In this document: positions 13,797 through 23,925 of the stretch, in pieces
How positions within the stretch are numbered: the stretch's first letter is position 1
Layout: each line of letters opens with the position of its first letter
Assembly (NCBI GenBank): GCA_018292915.2
Contig: JACVVK020000039.1
Location: 480,001-544,000 of the forward strand
From: Batillaria attramentaria
Lineage: Eukaryota; Mollusca; Gastropoda; Batillariidae
DNA: 64,000 nucleotides
Reading direction: 5' to 3'
The notes under the pieces: generated by a model
The model's input: only the letters and a program-made list of their open reading frames with translations
Told to the model about the DNA's origin: nothing
Database searches by the model: none
Made by a program: the position numbers and the translations under genes

Positions 13797-14217
13797 AGCA
13801 TCATCAAGGCATTTAATCCATCACGCATTATACAAACGGTTCACAGAATAAAGTACAGATGAATAATGGCAGTTCCAACAGTCAGAATGTCTCATTACTT
13901 TATAGGCACAATGTGCACAATGCACTACATGTAGGATGTATTGCAGTACATACAAGGATGGACTTTTAAGTACCTTCGTAAAAATATACATAGTACATTT
14001 TATTGAGACTAAAAGAGGAAGAACCAAATTCTGGAGTAAAAAAAAACCCCAAAACCCCCCCAAGATTTATGATGTATATCATCACCACATAAGCCCTCTC
14101 TCTCTCTCTCAAACACACACACACACAGAATTGCTGTTACTGCTCTGTGCAGCAAGATTTCAGGTAAGATGTTTTTCTTGGAACAAACTGCATGTTTCTG
14201 TGAAATGTCCTCCACTG

Positions 14218-16338
14218 TTACTTGCCTTTCTCCTTGAAGTAATCAGCTGCAACAAAGTTAACACTTTCTATACACCAACACAAACCAGTGCATGTAACTG
14301 CTTGAGAGAGAACATTTTCTGTAAGGCTTACTGCACTGCTAAACTGGTTGCAATGCTGTCAATGTTTCCTTCAAAAGCTGGCATTGTGAATATATGTATA
14401 CAGGACAATGCTGTGGCTGCTGGTCACATTTTGAACACTACAGATTGCACTTCACTGAAGCACTGCCAGTGAAACAGACCAATAAAATGGCACATGCTTG
14501 CACTCTATTAACTCATTTCTGCCCAAATAACATCAGTACTGTGCATGTTGCCAAAGTAAATTTTGGTCAGTTAAATATTCGGGTGTAGATGGGTTATACT
14601 CCTCTCTGGCTACAGCAGGAGGCCCTCATATCTTTGGCAACTGGTACTAGCCACCCGCAGTGCAAGGACCTCGTGATGTGGACCATACTTTCACTTTCAC
14701 TGCCACATCCAAAACTGAAGCTACATGCTACGTCCAAAACGGAATTGCAAAGTTCTACGTGGCAATCAGTCAAAGGGAGGCAATTATAAACAGACTGCAA
14801 ACAACAAAATCTAACTTGCCACAGTAAAATAAATTTTTAACTCTTTGACGACGGAGCACAATTTCTGACACACGATTTCCTATAGGAAATCGTGTGTCAG
14901 AAATTGTGCTCCGTCGTCAAAGAGTTAAAATGATAATAAAAACACAAGAAGTTGACAGTGGTGAGCGGTGCGAAAAATCCCAAACTGACTTAACAAGTAA
15001 GCTGCACAATAACAAGCTGATGCTTTGAATACTCACCTAATTTTTCTACTGCCTCTACACAGACACTGGGAAACATACTTTCTGTGTAGGTGGCCACCAG
15101 CAACAGGGAGATCGTCTTTACCAACACCAGGCCTCTCTTGTTCTGCAACACAAACAAAGCAAAGGGTATGTGCATGAGTGACAAGTACATGTCTACATGG
15201 TGCGTGTGTGTGTGTGTGTGTGCGTGCACGCACGTGTATGTGTGCATGTGTTCTACCACTTAGCACCACTTTCATCACATTTTGTGAACATAGTGTAATC
15301 CAAGGCCCATAGCAATGATACCACAAGACTCCTGACAATGAATTGGGAAATTTCCATCCAAAATGGAGACATAAAATGCCAACAGTCTCTTAGCAAATGA
15401 AACAAAACCAAAGAACTAACATGCTCATGGAGTATAAATTTTGTTTTCAGTAAAACAAAACAACAAAACAAAACAAAACAACTCCCTCACCCCCCCCCCC
15501 CCCCAAAAAAAAAAAACAACAAAAACAAACCGATTATCCCCTTTTGATGTGTTTGAAGCAACATAAAAACTTGAGGCAAAACGTTTCTTTTCTTTTTTTA
15601 AGCGAATTGTCTCCCCTGATGCACAACACAGCCGCCTGGCTTCATCACCAGTACAAAAGGGGTGGGGGTGTGTGTTTGAGAGTTTAATGTCCTTTTCCAC
15701 CACATACGGGTGACATCAAAGATGGGGCAACGATGAAAAAGCCAGCACAAATATTTGGCCCCAGCCGGGGTTTGAACTCACGACCCGAGCATTGGAAGTC
15801 CAACGCTCTACCATTCGGCCACCCCGGCTCCCCACCAGTACAAAAAATTAAATACTTGAAAGACAGTAAAACAATGCTTGACCTAGTATTTGAGGTAAAC
15901 ATACTGTGAGTTCATATGGTAAGCCAGCCTGGCAGCAAAACAAGGGAGCTGCATGTATTACGATCACATACACATTTGGCGTAGATTGAATTCTTGTCTG
16001 CGCGGACACACTTGTACTGGCGGTCGTCAAAGTAGATCCCCTCTTCCCGTGTCTGTGGCGGGTTCTTGAAGGCATCCAGCAACATTTGTACCTGGTCCTG
16101 GTATAACTGTCCAAAAAAAAAAAAAAAAAAAATGAAGGCCACATTTATAGACATGAAGACTGTTACAAGGATGTTTCTCTGTACATTCCCACAGTCTTAC
16201 TAGGTCAACTTGCAGTTCCAGTCAGCCCATAATCCTACAGTGAGGAGAAGAAAGACAAGAAATGAAACATGAGGAAACTGCAAGCCATACACTCTGAAAA
16301 ATTCTTAAACATGCAATCCCCCCCCCCCCCCCCTCAAT

Positions 16339-16369
<31 letters not shown>

Positions 16370-16838
16370 TTTTTTTGGGGGGGGGGGGGGGGGGCTAAAG
16401 ACATCTCAGGTGGATGAGTGGCAGACTCTTGATCTGACGGCTGCAGGTTCAAATCCAAACAGTTTCAGAATTTGTACAGAGGTTTTCATGTCCCTCTTTC
16501 TTTGTGGTGGACAAATGATGCCATCTGAACCACAAATCATCTGCTGAAACCCTAGATTGTCTCCCTTGATGCACAAAATGCAGATTTTTGCAAGTTGTTT
16601 CATAATACCCCAGTTACCATACATCTGTCTTGACGACCTTCCGCGCTATAAAGCATACTGTCAGCACCCTGTGAATCTACCTCTTTTGTAGAGCAAAACT
16701 TCTGTCTTTGTCCCATAGATAACACGGTCACTTAAACTTGTTGCAGTTGTGTCCCCTGATGCACAGCTTTTTTGCCATTTCTCATACAGATAACATGTAC
16801 AACATTGCAAAGCTGTGCTGAAGTATATTCCGCTGTCA

Positions 16839-16931
<93 letters not shown>

Positions 16932-17059
16932 TCTCCACTCACATTGAAGCCAACTGACGCTGCCCTGACCAAGCAGTCCTTTCGTCTGATAATAGCACAC
17001 TGCTGGACATGTTCTGTTGCAATCAATGCATCATGCAGCAAGTTCTGTAGCTGGGACAT
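14218..17059 (-). CDS. PFN4: Profilin-4 (PFN4), 4 coding exons
   Basis: Minus-strand exons 17059-16943, 16106-15972, 15142-15037 and 14246-14218 (ending in TAA) join to 128 aa; human PFN4 is 129 aa. PFN4 is a divergent profilin, mainly testis-expressed in mammals and tied to acrosome/manchette organisation, with weak or absent actin binding. Recognisable segments in order: MSQLQNLLHDAL and AASVGFN (exon 1), LLDAF and YKCVRADKNSIYAK (exon 2), LLVATYTESMFPSVCVEA (exon 3), DYFKEKGK end (exon 4). Donors are GTGAGT, GTATGT and GTGAGT; choosing GTATGT at exon 2 avoids a stop and keeps the family alignment. A good acceptor (TTGTCTTCAG) lies just before the start-codon exon (exon begins 17071), so at least one non-coding 5' exon lies further upstream and was not located. 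The gene is divergent from FAM228. Confidence 0.95.
14835..14930. mobile_element. Perfect 96-bp palindrome bounded by TTAA, probable foldback MITE
   Basis: Two 48-nt arms are exact reverse complements with no spacer; the centre is CCTATAGG at 14879-14886. The outer part of each arm reads TTTTAACTCTTTGACGACGG, so a TTAA sits near each end (14837-14840 and 14925-14928). TTAA targets and CYCTTTG-like ends recall piggyBac-type miniature elements, which is an inference. It lies in the last intron of PFN4. Confidence 0.75.
15191..15250. repeat. Degenerate GT/GCGT simple repeat
   Basis: GTGTGTGTGTGCGTGCACGC-type tract in PFN4 intron 3, about 55 bp upstream (in transcript sense) of the exon 3 acceptor. 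Confidence 0.7.
15659..15832 (-). mobile_element. tRNA-derived SINE, copy 1
   Basis: Read on the minus strand, the head carries a Pol III A box (GTGGCCGAATGGTAGAGCG) and a B-box-like GGTCGTGAGTTCAAACC. A body follows with AAATATTTGTGCTGGC and GTGGTGGAAAAGGAC, and an AC-rich tail. A 13-bp target duplication, CACCAGTACAAAA, flanks it (15646-15658 and 15833-15845). It sits in PFN4 intron 2/3 space in the same orientation as the gene. It is the most complete of three copies. Confidence 0.88.
16395..16575 (+). mobile_element. Second tRNA-like repeat (SINE-like, different family)
   Basis: Plus strand TGGATGAGTGG (16411-16421) resembles an A box, and GGTTCAAATCC (16446-16456) is a canonical B box with tRNA-like spacing. 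The segment continues to an ATTGTCTCCCTTGATGCACA motif (16556-16575) found elsewhere in the window. It follows a (TTTA)n plus G-run stretch (16337-16394). No clear target duplication was found. Confidence 0.5.
16841..16930. repeat. (GT)n(GCGT)n(GT)n microsatellite next to a PFN4 splice donor
   Basis: Compound array; it is (CA)n/(CACG)n in the PFN4 transcript and starts about 12 nt inside the intron from the exon 1 donor at 16942. Confidence 0.95.
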
Positions 17060-17098
17060 CTTGATGGAATCCTGAAGACAAACATCCAACATTACTAC

Positions 17099-17103
<5 letters not shown>

Positions 17104-17159
<56 letters not shown>
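17104..17159. repeat. (GT)n microsatellite upstream of the PFN4 start-codon exon
   Basis: Pure GT array, (CA)n in the PFN4 transcript, about 33 nt before the exon that begins at 17071. Confidence 0.95.
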
Positions 17160-17162
<3 letters not shown>

Positions 17163-20100
17163 ATACGTCCAGACGGCTGAAATACAGAAGTGTTAGCCAT
17201 GCACTTGCCTTACGGAAATGATATATATCAGGTGATAGTAGGCAACTTTTTTTTGCTGTCTCAATCCACGAAGAGTCTACCATCTAAATGATACATCTGA
17301 CCGCTATCTTCTTAAGAAAATGAATGAATAAATAAATATATTTCACTTTATGCTGTCAGGCAAACAAATGCAAGTGTACAATCAAGCACTGGTGTCTGCA
17401 TCAGTAATACTCATACACGCAAACGCAAAGGACTAAAATACTGGTACACATAGAGAAAGCAGACGATTAGATGTCCAATTCAAGTTCTTTTGGTAGTGAT
17501 TTTACCGGAATTCCAGGCTGAAGTTTCAAGTCTACTGGGTCCAAATCCCATCCTGCCATACTGAAGAAACAGGAAATTATCACTAAGCTAAACCACTATG
17601 ATCCTGACTCTCTCCTGTCGTTGAAACTCTGCTGTGTTTTTGCCAAGACGTACAGCCGGAAAAGACACCATGCACCACCCGACAAAAATGGTCGTTCGGC
17701 GCAAACACCTGAAATATTCCCTGTAGCCCCAAACACCTAAAATATCACTGGTGGGTGGAGTTAACGGGAGATTTGTTTGCTGTGCCCAGAGGTCAACCAC
17801 TGATTAGAGAGGCCCATAAAAAGAGTAAACATCTGGAGCCAATAAGACCCGGCCAAAGCCGCCCTGCCCCGTCGGCGACTAAACGGTGGTGTATCAGTCC
17901 CGCCTTTCAAACCTAGGTACCTCTCAAAAGAGGGACTATCTTATTCTGCGAGGAAAAGTGTGATAACTGGAGATAAGGTCCCTTGGCTAATACCACGCAC
18001 AAAAAGCCCTGAGGTCTGCACGCAGGAATTACTTTCAATGGAGGAATTCAGGAAACGCACAGATTTGTTCCAATCAAGGGCGGCATCAATCACTCGTGTA
18101 GTGGGACCTGCCAGGTACTAGGAGACTAAGTTAGCCAGGGACAAGTGTTTGTTTGCTGAGCTCTCCAACTCTCTGTACATAAGGCTAAAAGTCTTCAGCA
18201 AGAGAGGATATAAAGGTCTTAAGGAGTTTAAGGTTTCAGCTTTTGGCGACAAACCTGGTGTTTTGAGGAGCACAGGCTTGTGAGTGATAACTGCAAGTCT
18301 TAAATGTGTGGGAACGCTTGATACGTTTTGTCAGTTATAGATTTCTACTCAGTTTCTGAAATGTGATTTCCCAGGACAAATTTTCTGGCACAGATGACAG
18401 CCAATGCCGTGCACGGTGGTGTCAATGGGTATGTGGGCAAAGTGATTTCTGCCCACAACTCTGTGGTACTCTTTGTCAGAGCCTCTTTGAAAAGCGCTAG
18501 CATCCATTCATCATTTCCACTAAGACTGACTGGCATTGTCAAACACAGCATCTCTCTCTCTCCCTGTCTCTCTCTCCGGCTGTGTTGTAGTTGTTTTAAG
18601 TGCAACAACCATGAACTTTCGTGTATTTTGTAAGTCAACGTTGGATTGGAATGGATTTCTCTCATGATAGTGGTAGCCACATCAAAACTTCAAAATCCAT
18701 GAAAGCGGTTTTGGTGACAGCATAGGAATCTTCCAAACAGCCATTAGTGGTGTGATCAGGTAAGTGGGCCGTACGTTACCTTTAGTTTAATGCCAGCTTT
18801 TGGATTCCATCTGCACCACGCTCATGTGTGGAAAATTACCCATGCCTATATTCCAATGCTCATTCAATTTCAAAACATTTACATAAAACATTATGACTTT
18901 GTCAAAGAGATGTCCAGAAAATGTTTCTTGCTTTAAAAAAAAAATCCAGGAAGCACAAGCATTAGGTAAGTGTCTGTTCTCAGCAAAGTGGTGCACATAG
19001 CATTTTAAATGATTTTTTTAAAATTAATGAACGCAGGTATGCACACACTGACAAAAAAACATATCTGAAAATTTCACAAAGAAAAAAAATTGTAACTTAC
19101 AGGCACTCCTTGAACCTGATACCTTGGGTTTGTTTGAAAGTCAAGATCAGCCATTTTTGTATCCAGAGAAAGTTGCAAGTTTCACATATGCAGCAATTCC
19201 TCAACCAAACACTCCGGATTCTACACACAAGTTCTATCGACTCCAATTACAGAATATTTCTAAACAAATCTGTTGCACTGCAAAAGAGTGGGCATACTCC
19301 AAACTTTCAGCACAACTCATTCCTCATGCCTTCCATCTCGCTGGCACTGCATGAAGACGTCTCTATTGTGGTAGTTGAGTTTGTTTCCATGTTAGGGCAC
19401 TGGAAGGGCCATTAACGGCCACTGTAACCTTTAAATGATTGGGTAACTCCTACACGGCTCACATATAACTATGACTCCAGCAGGGTCGATTCTGTTTTCT
19501 GTCATAATCAATAACCAGCGCGACAAACTGCAGAAGTGTTGTTCACAGAACCAATTTTAGCACCGCAAAGTTTGGCCTTCCACACTTATTTGGTTACACA
19601 CCCTGTCAACAAAGCACAGGGTGAGCCATTCTCTGCTTAGATACCTGAAACAAAACCTTTTCATGGTCACTGAAGCAAGGACAATCTGCGGGCTCGCAGC
19701 CTTAATTCCCGTCACGCCTCAACAACCCTGCCTGTAACCCGATTCCTGACCCAAGGCATTGTATGAATGTCACGGTGGCAGCGTGAGGTTGATTGAGAAA
19801 CAAATTGTAATGACACTACTTTTACAAGCTGACCGGACAACCAGTTTCAGGATCACAACTTAAAGCAGCAAGCAATTGACCAATAAAACTACATTACAGT
19901 CATAGAGTATGAGGAACTCGCCTGCGTGTTCAAGTACCCTGCACAAACAGGCAGTCATTTCACAATACTGCTTCTCTATGTGTGCTTCTTTCTAGATTAA
20001 GAAAACAAGGAAAAGACAAAAAAAAAAAGAAAAAAAGAGGCCGCTTCTGGTGCCCAGCCATGTTTTTATGACTATGCTTTTTTCTCCCCACCAGCTTCAG

Positions 20101-20197
20101 AGAAACAGTGGTAGGAAGTACAAGGGGCCTCCGTAAAGTCTCAATATGCACGACATGTGCACAGCACGTGGAAAACTTTTCATCAAATGCGCTGACT
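17160..20197. other. Repeat-bearing spacer upstream of PFN4, no gene recognised
   Basis: No coding exon is recognised. A non-coding 5' exon of PFN4 may lie here or further right. The part at about 17680-18260 differs in style from its surroundings (more CpG and GGTACC/CCCGG words) and may be an unclassified old mobile-element copy, but I see no termini. CT-rich and A-rich short runs occur near 18550-18580 and 20020-20036. Confidence 0.4.
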
Positions 20198-20205
20198 GTG
20201 TGCAT

Positions 20206-20762
20206 TAGAGGGTGGAACCGGTACGATTTCTCAAACCGGTTTTTAACCGGTTTTTCCAATAGAAAACCGAGGTTTAAAACCGGTTAACCGGCTATGTATA
20301 CATCATCTATTGTTTCTAACGTTTCCCCAAGAGATGGAAGGGGGGAAGGGAGGGGGGTCTCCTAGTACTCCGGCTTCCTGTACCCCTGCGTTGGAAATGT
20401 TCAGCCAACAAGGGTGGATGGGTGGGTGTTTGGGGGTTTAACGTCCTTTTCCACCACATATGGATGATATCAAAGACGAGGCAACGATGAAAAAGCCAGC
20501 ACAAATATTTGGCCCTAGCCGGGATTTGAACTCACGACGCTCTACCATTCGGCCACCCCTGTTCAGCCAACAACAACAACAACAACATGATCATGATGAT
20601 GATAAGGAGGAGGGGGAGGAGGAAAAACGGGCTGAAAAACGACGAGTGATGTCCCTTAGAAAAACCGCGGTTTTCCGGTTTTTTAATGCCAAACCGGTTT
20701 ACCGAACCGTGAGAAAGCCGGACCGATTTTAACCGGAAAACCGGTAAAACCGAACACCCCTA
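20206..20762. mobile_element. hAT-like non-autonomous DNA transposon with exact 8-bp target duplication
   Basis: The ends are TAGAGGGTG (20206-20214) and CACCCCTA (20755-20762), imperfect inverted repeats of the TAGGGGTG type seen in hAT elements. GTGTGCAT is duplicated exactly on both sides (20198-20205 and 20763-20770). Subterminal regions are packed with AACCGG/CCGGTT words in both orientations, as expected of transposase-binding repeats. No transposase is encoded. A SINE is inserted in the middle (20412-20559). Confidence 0.85.
20412..20559 (-). mobile_element. tRNA-derived SINE, copy 2, nested in the hAT-like element
   Basis: Same family and orientation as the copy at 15659-15832. The head on the minus strand reads GTGGCCGAATGGTAGAGCG, then jumps straight to CGTGAGTTCAAATCC, so about 20 bp around the anticodon-arm equivalent is missing. 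The 14-bp target duplication TGTTCAGCCAACAA lies at 20398-20411 and 20560-20573. Confidence 0.88.
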
Positions 20763-21255
20763 GTGTGCATCAGAATCAGTCACTTGGGTCACAGTATAGC
20801 ATCTGAGACCATTGCGATGAATGGCCAGCACGCATGGTGCTCTGGAAGCGTACTGAGCAGTCAATGTTATTTGTTTGCAATCTGAGGACCAGCTAGATGG
20901 TGCTGGTTGGTGGCTATTTTTTAGAAGCTTTGTCGAGTCCCAGTTTGTTTAGGACTGGACCGTAGGATCAAAGAAAGTCGTACTTCTCTAATCCTTTATT
21001 AGAAGCCACAAAGTCACGAAAACGGTCGCAATGGCCAAATGAAACATTTATCTGGCGAACAACCGTAGAGCTTCGTAAGCGGCTGTTTTCCATCTCAGCG
21101 GCGTTATGAAGAAAGAGGCTTTAAACATGTGCTATAAAAATCCCCATTATTATTATCAGCAGTAGTGGTATTAAGGGGTACACTTTAATTCTTTGGTCCC
21201 AAATTGGTCTCAGATGGGAGACTGTAGCAGTATTTGAGCACATCACTTTGGCAGT

Positions 21256-21411
21256 TGGTTGGTTGGTTGAAAGTTTAATACCACACATGGGTGATATCAA
21301 GGATGGAGCAATGAGGAAAAAGACAAATGTTTGGCCCCAGCTGGGATTCAAACTCACAACCCAAGCACTGAAAGTCCATTTCTCTATCACCTCAGCTATC
21401 CTGGCTCCCGT
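21256..21411 (-). mobile_element. tRNA-derived SINE, copy 3
   Basis: A diverged copy of the same family. The A box is degraded (GCTGAGGTGATAGAG); GTTGTGAGTTTGAATCC in the B-box position, GGGGCCAAACATTTGT and a TTAAACTTTCAACCAACC tail remain. An 11-bp target duplication, ACTTTGGCAGT, lies at 21245-21255 and 21412-21422. The divergence suggests an older insertion than the other two. Confidence 0.82.
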
Positions 21412-21483
21412 ACTTTGGCAGTACACAACCACATGTAACACATTTTTCTTACTGACGTCTGCTATATACATATACATGCAAGT

Positions 21484-21543
<60 letters not shown>

Positions 21544-21553
21544 CGTGCGCGCG
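21484..21553. repeat. (GT)n microsatellite with GCGT/GC tail
   Basis: About 56 bp of pure GT followed by GCGTGCGCGCGC. Confidence 0.94.
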
Positions 21554-22539
21554 CACTTGATTCAAATTTCGAGGGAAAGAGAGGGTAAAAATATCAGGAA
21601 ATATATGTTAAATCGGAGTGGCACTTGAACCCAATGTGCAAGAAGTGCATGCAATCCCTTCCTGTTCAAACTAGATTTTGACTGGTAGCATGTAAAATAT
21701 ATGATTAGAAGTCTGTGTTGCATATTTATCATGTCATACGCTTCCACAAGTGTCCAAGCCTTATCAACAGTGACATGCATGCCAGACACTTAAATGTATT
21801 TTCACACATATTACTGAGCCACATTACAAAACACCCCTCCCTCTCACACCCTTCAAAACCAGGAGGAGAAAAAGATGTGACTAAAAAATCCTGCATGACT
21901 GCACAGCAAGTGTATAATACAGTTGACCTGTTATTTTGACGACATGCTGTTAACAACGTGTTTTGAAAATCTCTGTGACTGTCCAAAGTTACAGAGTTTT
22001 CAGTGCTTCCCAGCCTCTTGCAAAATCAAGCATGAGTTCAGGTCAGTGTGCCTTTAGACACTGAATGAAATACATCAGTGGAGCACTTAGCAGGTGCTGT
22101 GCTGCAAAGTTTCTGTGCTGTGAAGATTTAAAACCCTAATATCGTTCAGATGGTGTCCAGTCACAAACTGATTCAGATTCTGCCTCTGTCGATTGGTCCA
22201 TTTTTCTGTTACTCAGCCAACTTACGTTTTGGAACTGTTTCACTTGTGAATGTACTTGTACACTGGAAATACTCTATCTTGATAATGAGTACAGCTCTTA
22301 ATGTTGATGTTGCTTACGCTTTGCACGAGTGGTCAAACACTCAAATTCTATGACTGTTGTCAGCGTCCCTCAGCGTATTAGTTGCGTCAGTGAGTACGCT
22401 TCTGTTGGCTCAGTGCCAGCATTAGAGATGCTGTCACTGTGCAGGTGTCTAATGAGTGTGATGATAGGTAGTATGAAAACATGACGATCTGTGAGCATCA
22501 TAAACATTGCTCCTTTAATACATCACAGACGACACGGAA

Positions 22540-23010
22540 GACATGCACTCAATGACAAGCAGACACTCACTCACAGACACCACACATGCGCACACAGGCA
22601 GACAGATATGCATGGACAGAGACACGGAGGACGCTCACTGTCAGATACCACACATTCGCAGACAGGCAGACATGCATGGACAGAGAGACACGGAGGACAC
22701 ACACAGACACTGGCAGACACGCACCTGCAGACAGTAACACACACTTGTAAATAGGCAGACACACAGTGGAAGACACGAAAGACACACTTGCAGACACCAA
22801 GACACACTCACAGATAATCACACACTGGCAGATGGAGAAGACACAGCATGGCAGACACAGAAGACACAAAGTGGCAGACATGGAGGAAACACACTTGCAG
22901 ACAGCCACACACACACACACATGGATATTTGATATGTATGGCAGCCACAAATCATGAAGACATGTGCCATACCAAGAGGGCAAGACACACTGACACCTTA
23001 CAGATAGAAG
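22540..23010. repeat. Degenerate CACA/CAGACA simple-sequence region
   Basis: An imperfect array built from AGACAC, GGCAGACA and CACGGAGGAC words. It includes two similar blocks (near 22612-22640 and 22676-22700) holding ATGCATGGACAGAGA...CACGGAGGAC. Long open frames on both strands here are repeat artefacts. Confidence 0.75.
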
Positions 23011-23269
23011 ACACATAATTACACCTTCTGTGCCCTAGGTGTATAGCTGCCAAATTTTAGGTGTTGTCGATCCCTGGAACTCTATCATTACAAGGAAAGT
23101 TGCCAGCAATATTTGTTTTAACCTTACTAGCAATGGTATTCCTTTCTAGTAATGTTTCTCACTCTACCACAACTCACCAGTTTCTTTTCAATTATACTAT
23201 TATAGTTGTTGATCACCTTGCGTGAGGTGATACTGTTGTTCCCTGGAGTTTCTTACTCAAGTGACCTTC

Positions 23270-23271
<2 letters not shown>

Positions 23272-23336
<65 letters not shown>
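23272..23336. repeat. (CA)n microsatellite
   Basis: Pure CA array of about 64 bp, some 590 bp upstream of the FAM228 start codon. Confidence 0.95.
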
Positions 23337-23338
<2 letters not shown>

Positions 23339-23534
23339 CTTTTACAGCATCCAGCATCTGCCCTCCCGGCTCTTGTATTTCCCAGCACATGATCACGGTT
23401 AGGCGCTGGAAGAAACGACTTGTGCTCCGTTATATCTTTAACTATCAGCTTACACAAATAACGACATAGTCAATACTGAAGCGACCAAAATTACCTCGTG
23501 TTTTGGGCAGGATTCCTTCGATAAATGGGACTCT

Positions 23535-23802
23535 GTTTCCAATGTAAACAGGAAGTGAGCACAGTTACTTCCCTTAGCTTAAACCGTTCAGAGTGTGCTC
23601 CCTTGCGTTTCCAAGGAAGTAGAAACGAAAATATAAAACTGCAAAAAACTCACTTCCACAGCCAGAATTTAGAAGAAAAATACACCCACTGTCGTCTTCG
23701 TAGTCATTCTTTCTGTTTGCGGATTAACAGTCCTTTCAAACTTGTGTTTCGCGGGAATCCCGCCCGTCACTATGTGACGTCACAGTTTACATGATGGCCG
23801 CT
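23535..23802. promoter_or_regulatory. Candidate FAM228 (possibly bidirectional FAM228/PFN4) promoter
   Basis: Within 400 bp upstream of the FAM228 start lie a full CRE, TGACGTCA (23775-23782), a YY1-like ATGATGGCCGC (23791-23801), ETS-type ACAGGAAGT (about 23548-23556) and CCAAGGAAGT (about 23611-23620) words, and an X-box-like GTTTCCAATGTAAAC (23535-23549, imperfect). No TATA box is obvious. On the minus strand GAG|GTAATT near 23493-23498 could be the donor of a PFN4 non-coding first exon. Motifs are seen; their use and bidirectionality are inferred. Confidence 0.4.
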
Positions 23803-23925
23803 AAGTAGAGACGGCTGGCTCACTCGTCTACCAGGATATTTTGTGCCTAGAGGGACCTTAGTGTCTGCGCTCTTTTTTGCATGGGATTTTGTTCCACAGG
23901 CAGGAGAGTCTAGGACGAGCTGAGA

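Noticed and set aside
15728..15832. A tRNA gene on the minus strand
   Set aside because: A- and B-box words are present, but the cloverleaf is not intact, and the body, tail and target duplications show it is a SINE.
15972..15974. Alternative PFN4 exon 2 donor GTGTAT two bases earlier
   Set aside because: It would create a TAA stop at the junction; GTATGT gives the correct family alignment.
22567..23016. 149-codon Cys-rich minus-strand frame resembling a secreted Cys-rich protein
   Set aside because: It is produced by a degenerate CACA/CAGACA repeat and has no regular cysteine framework or splice context.
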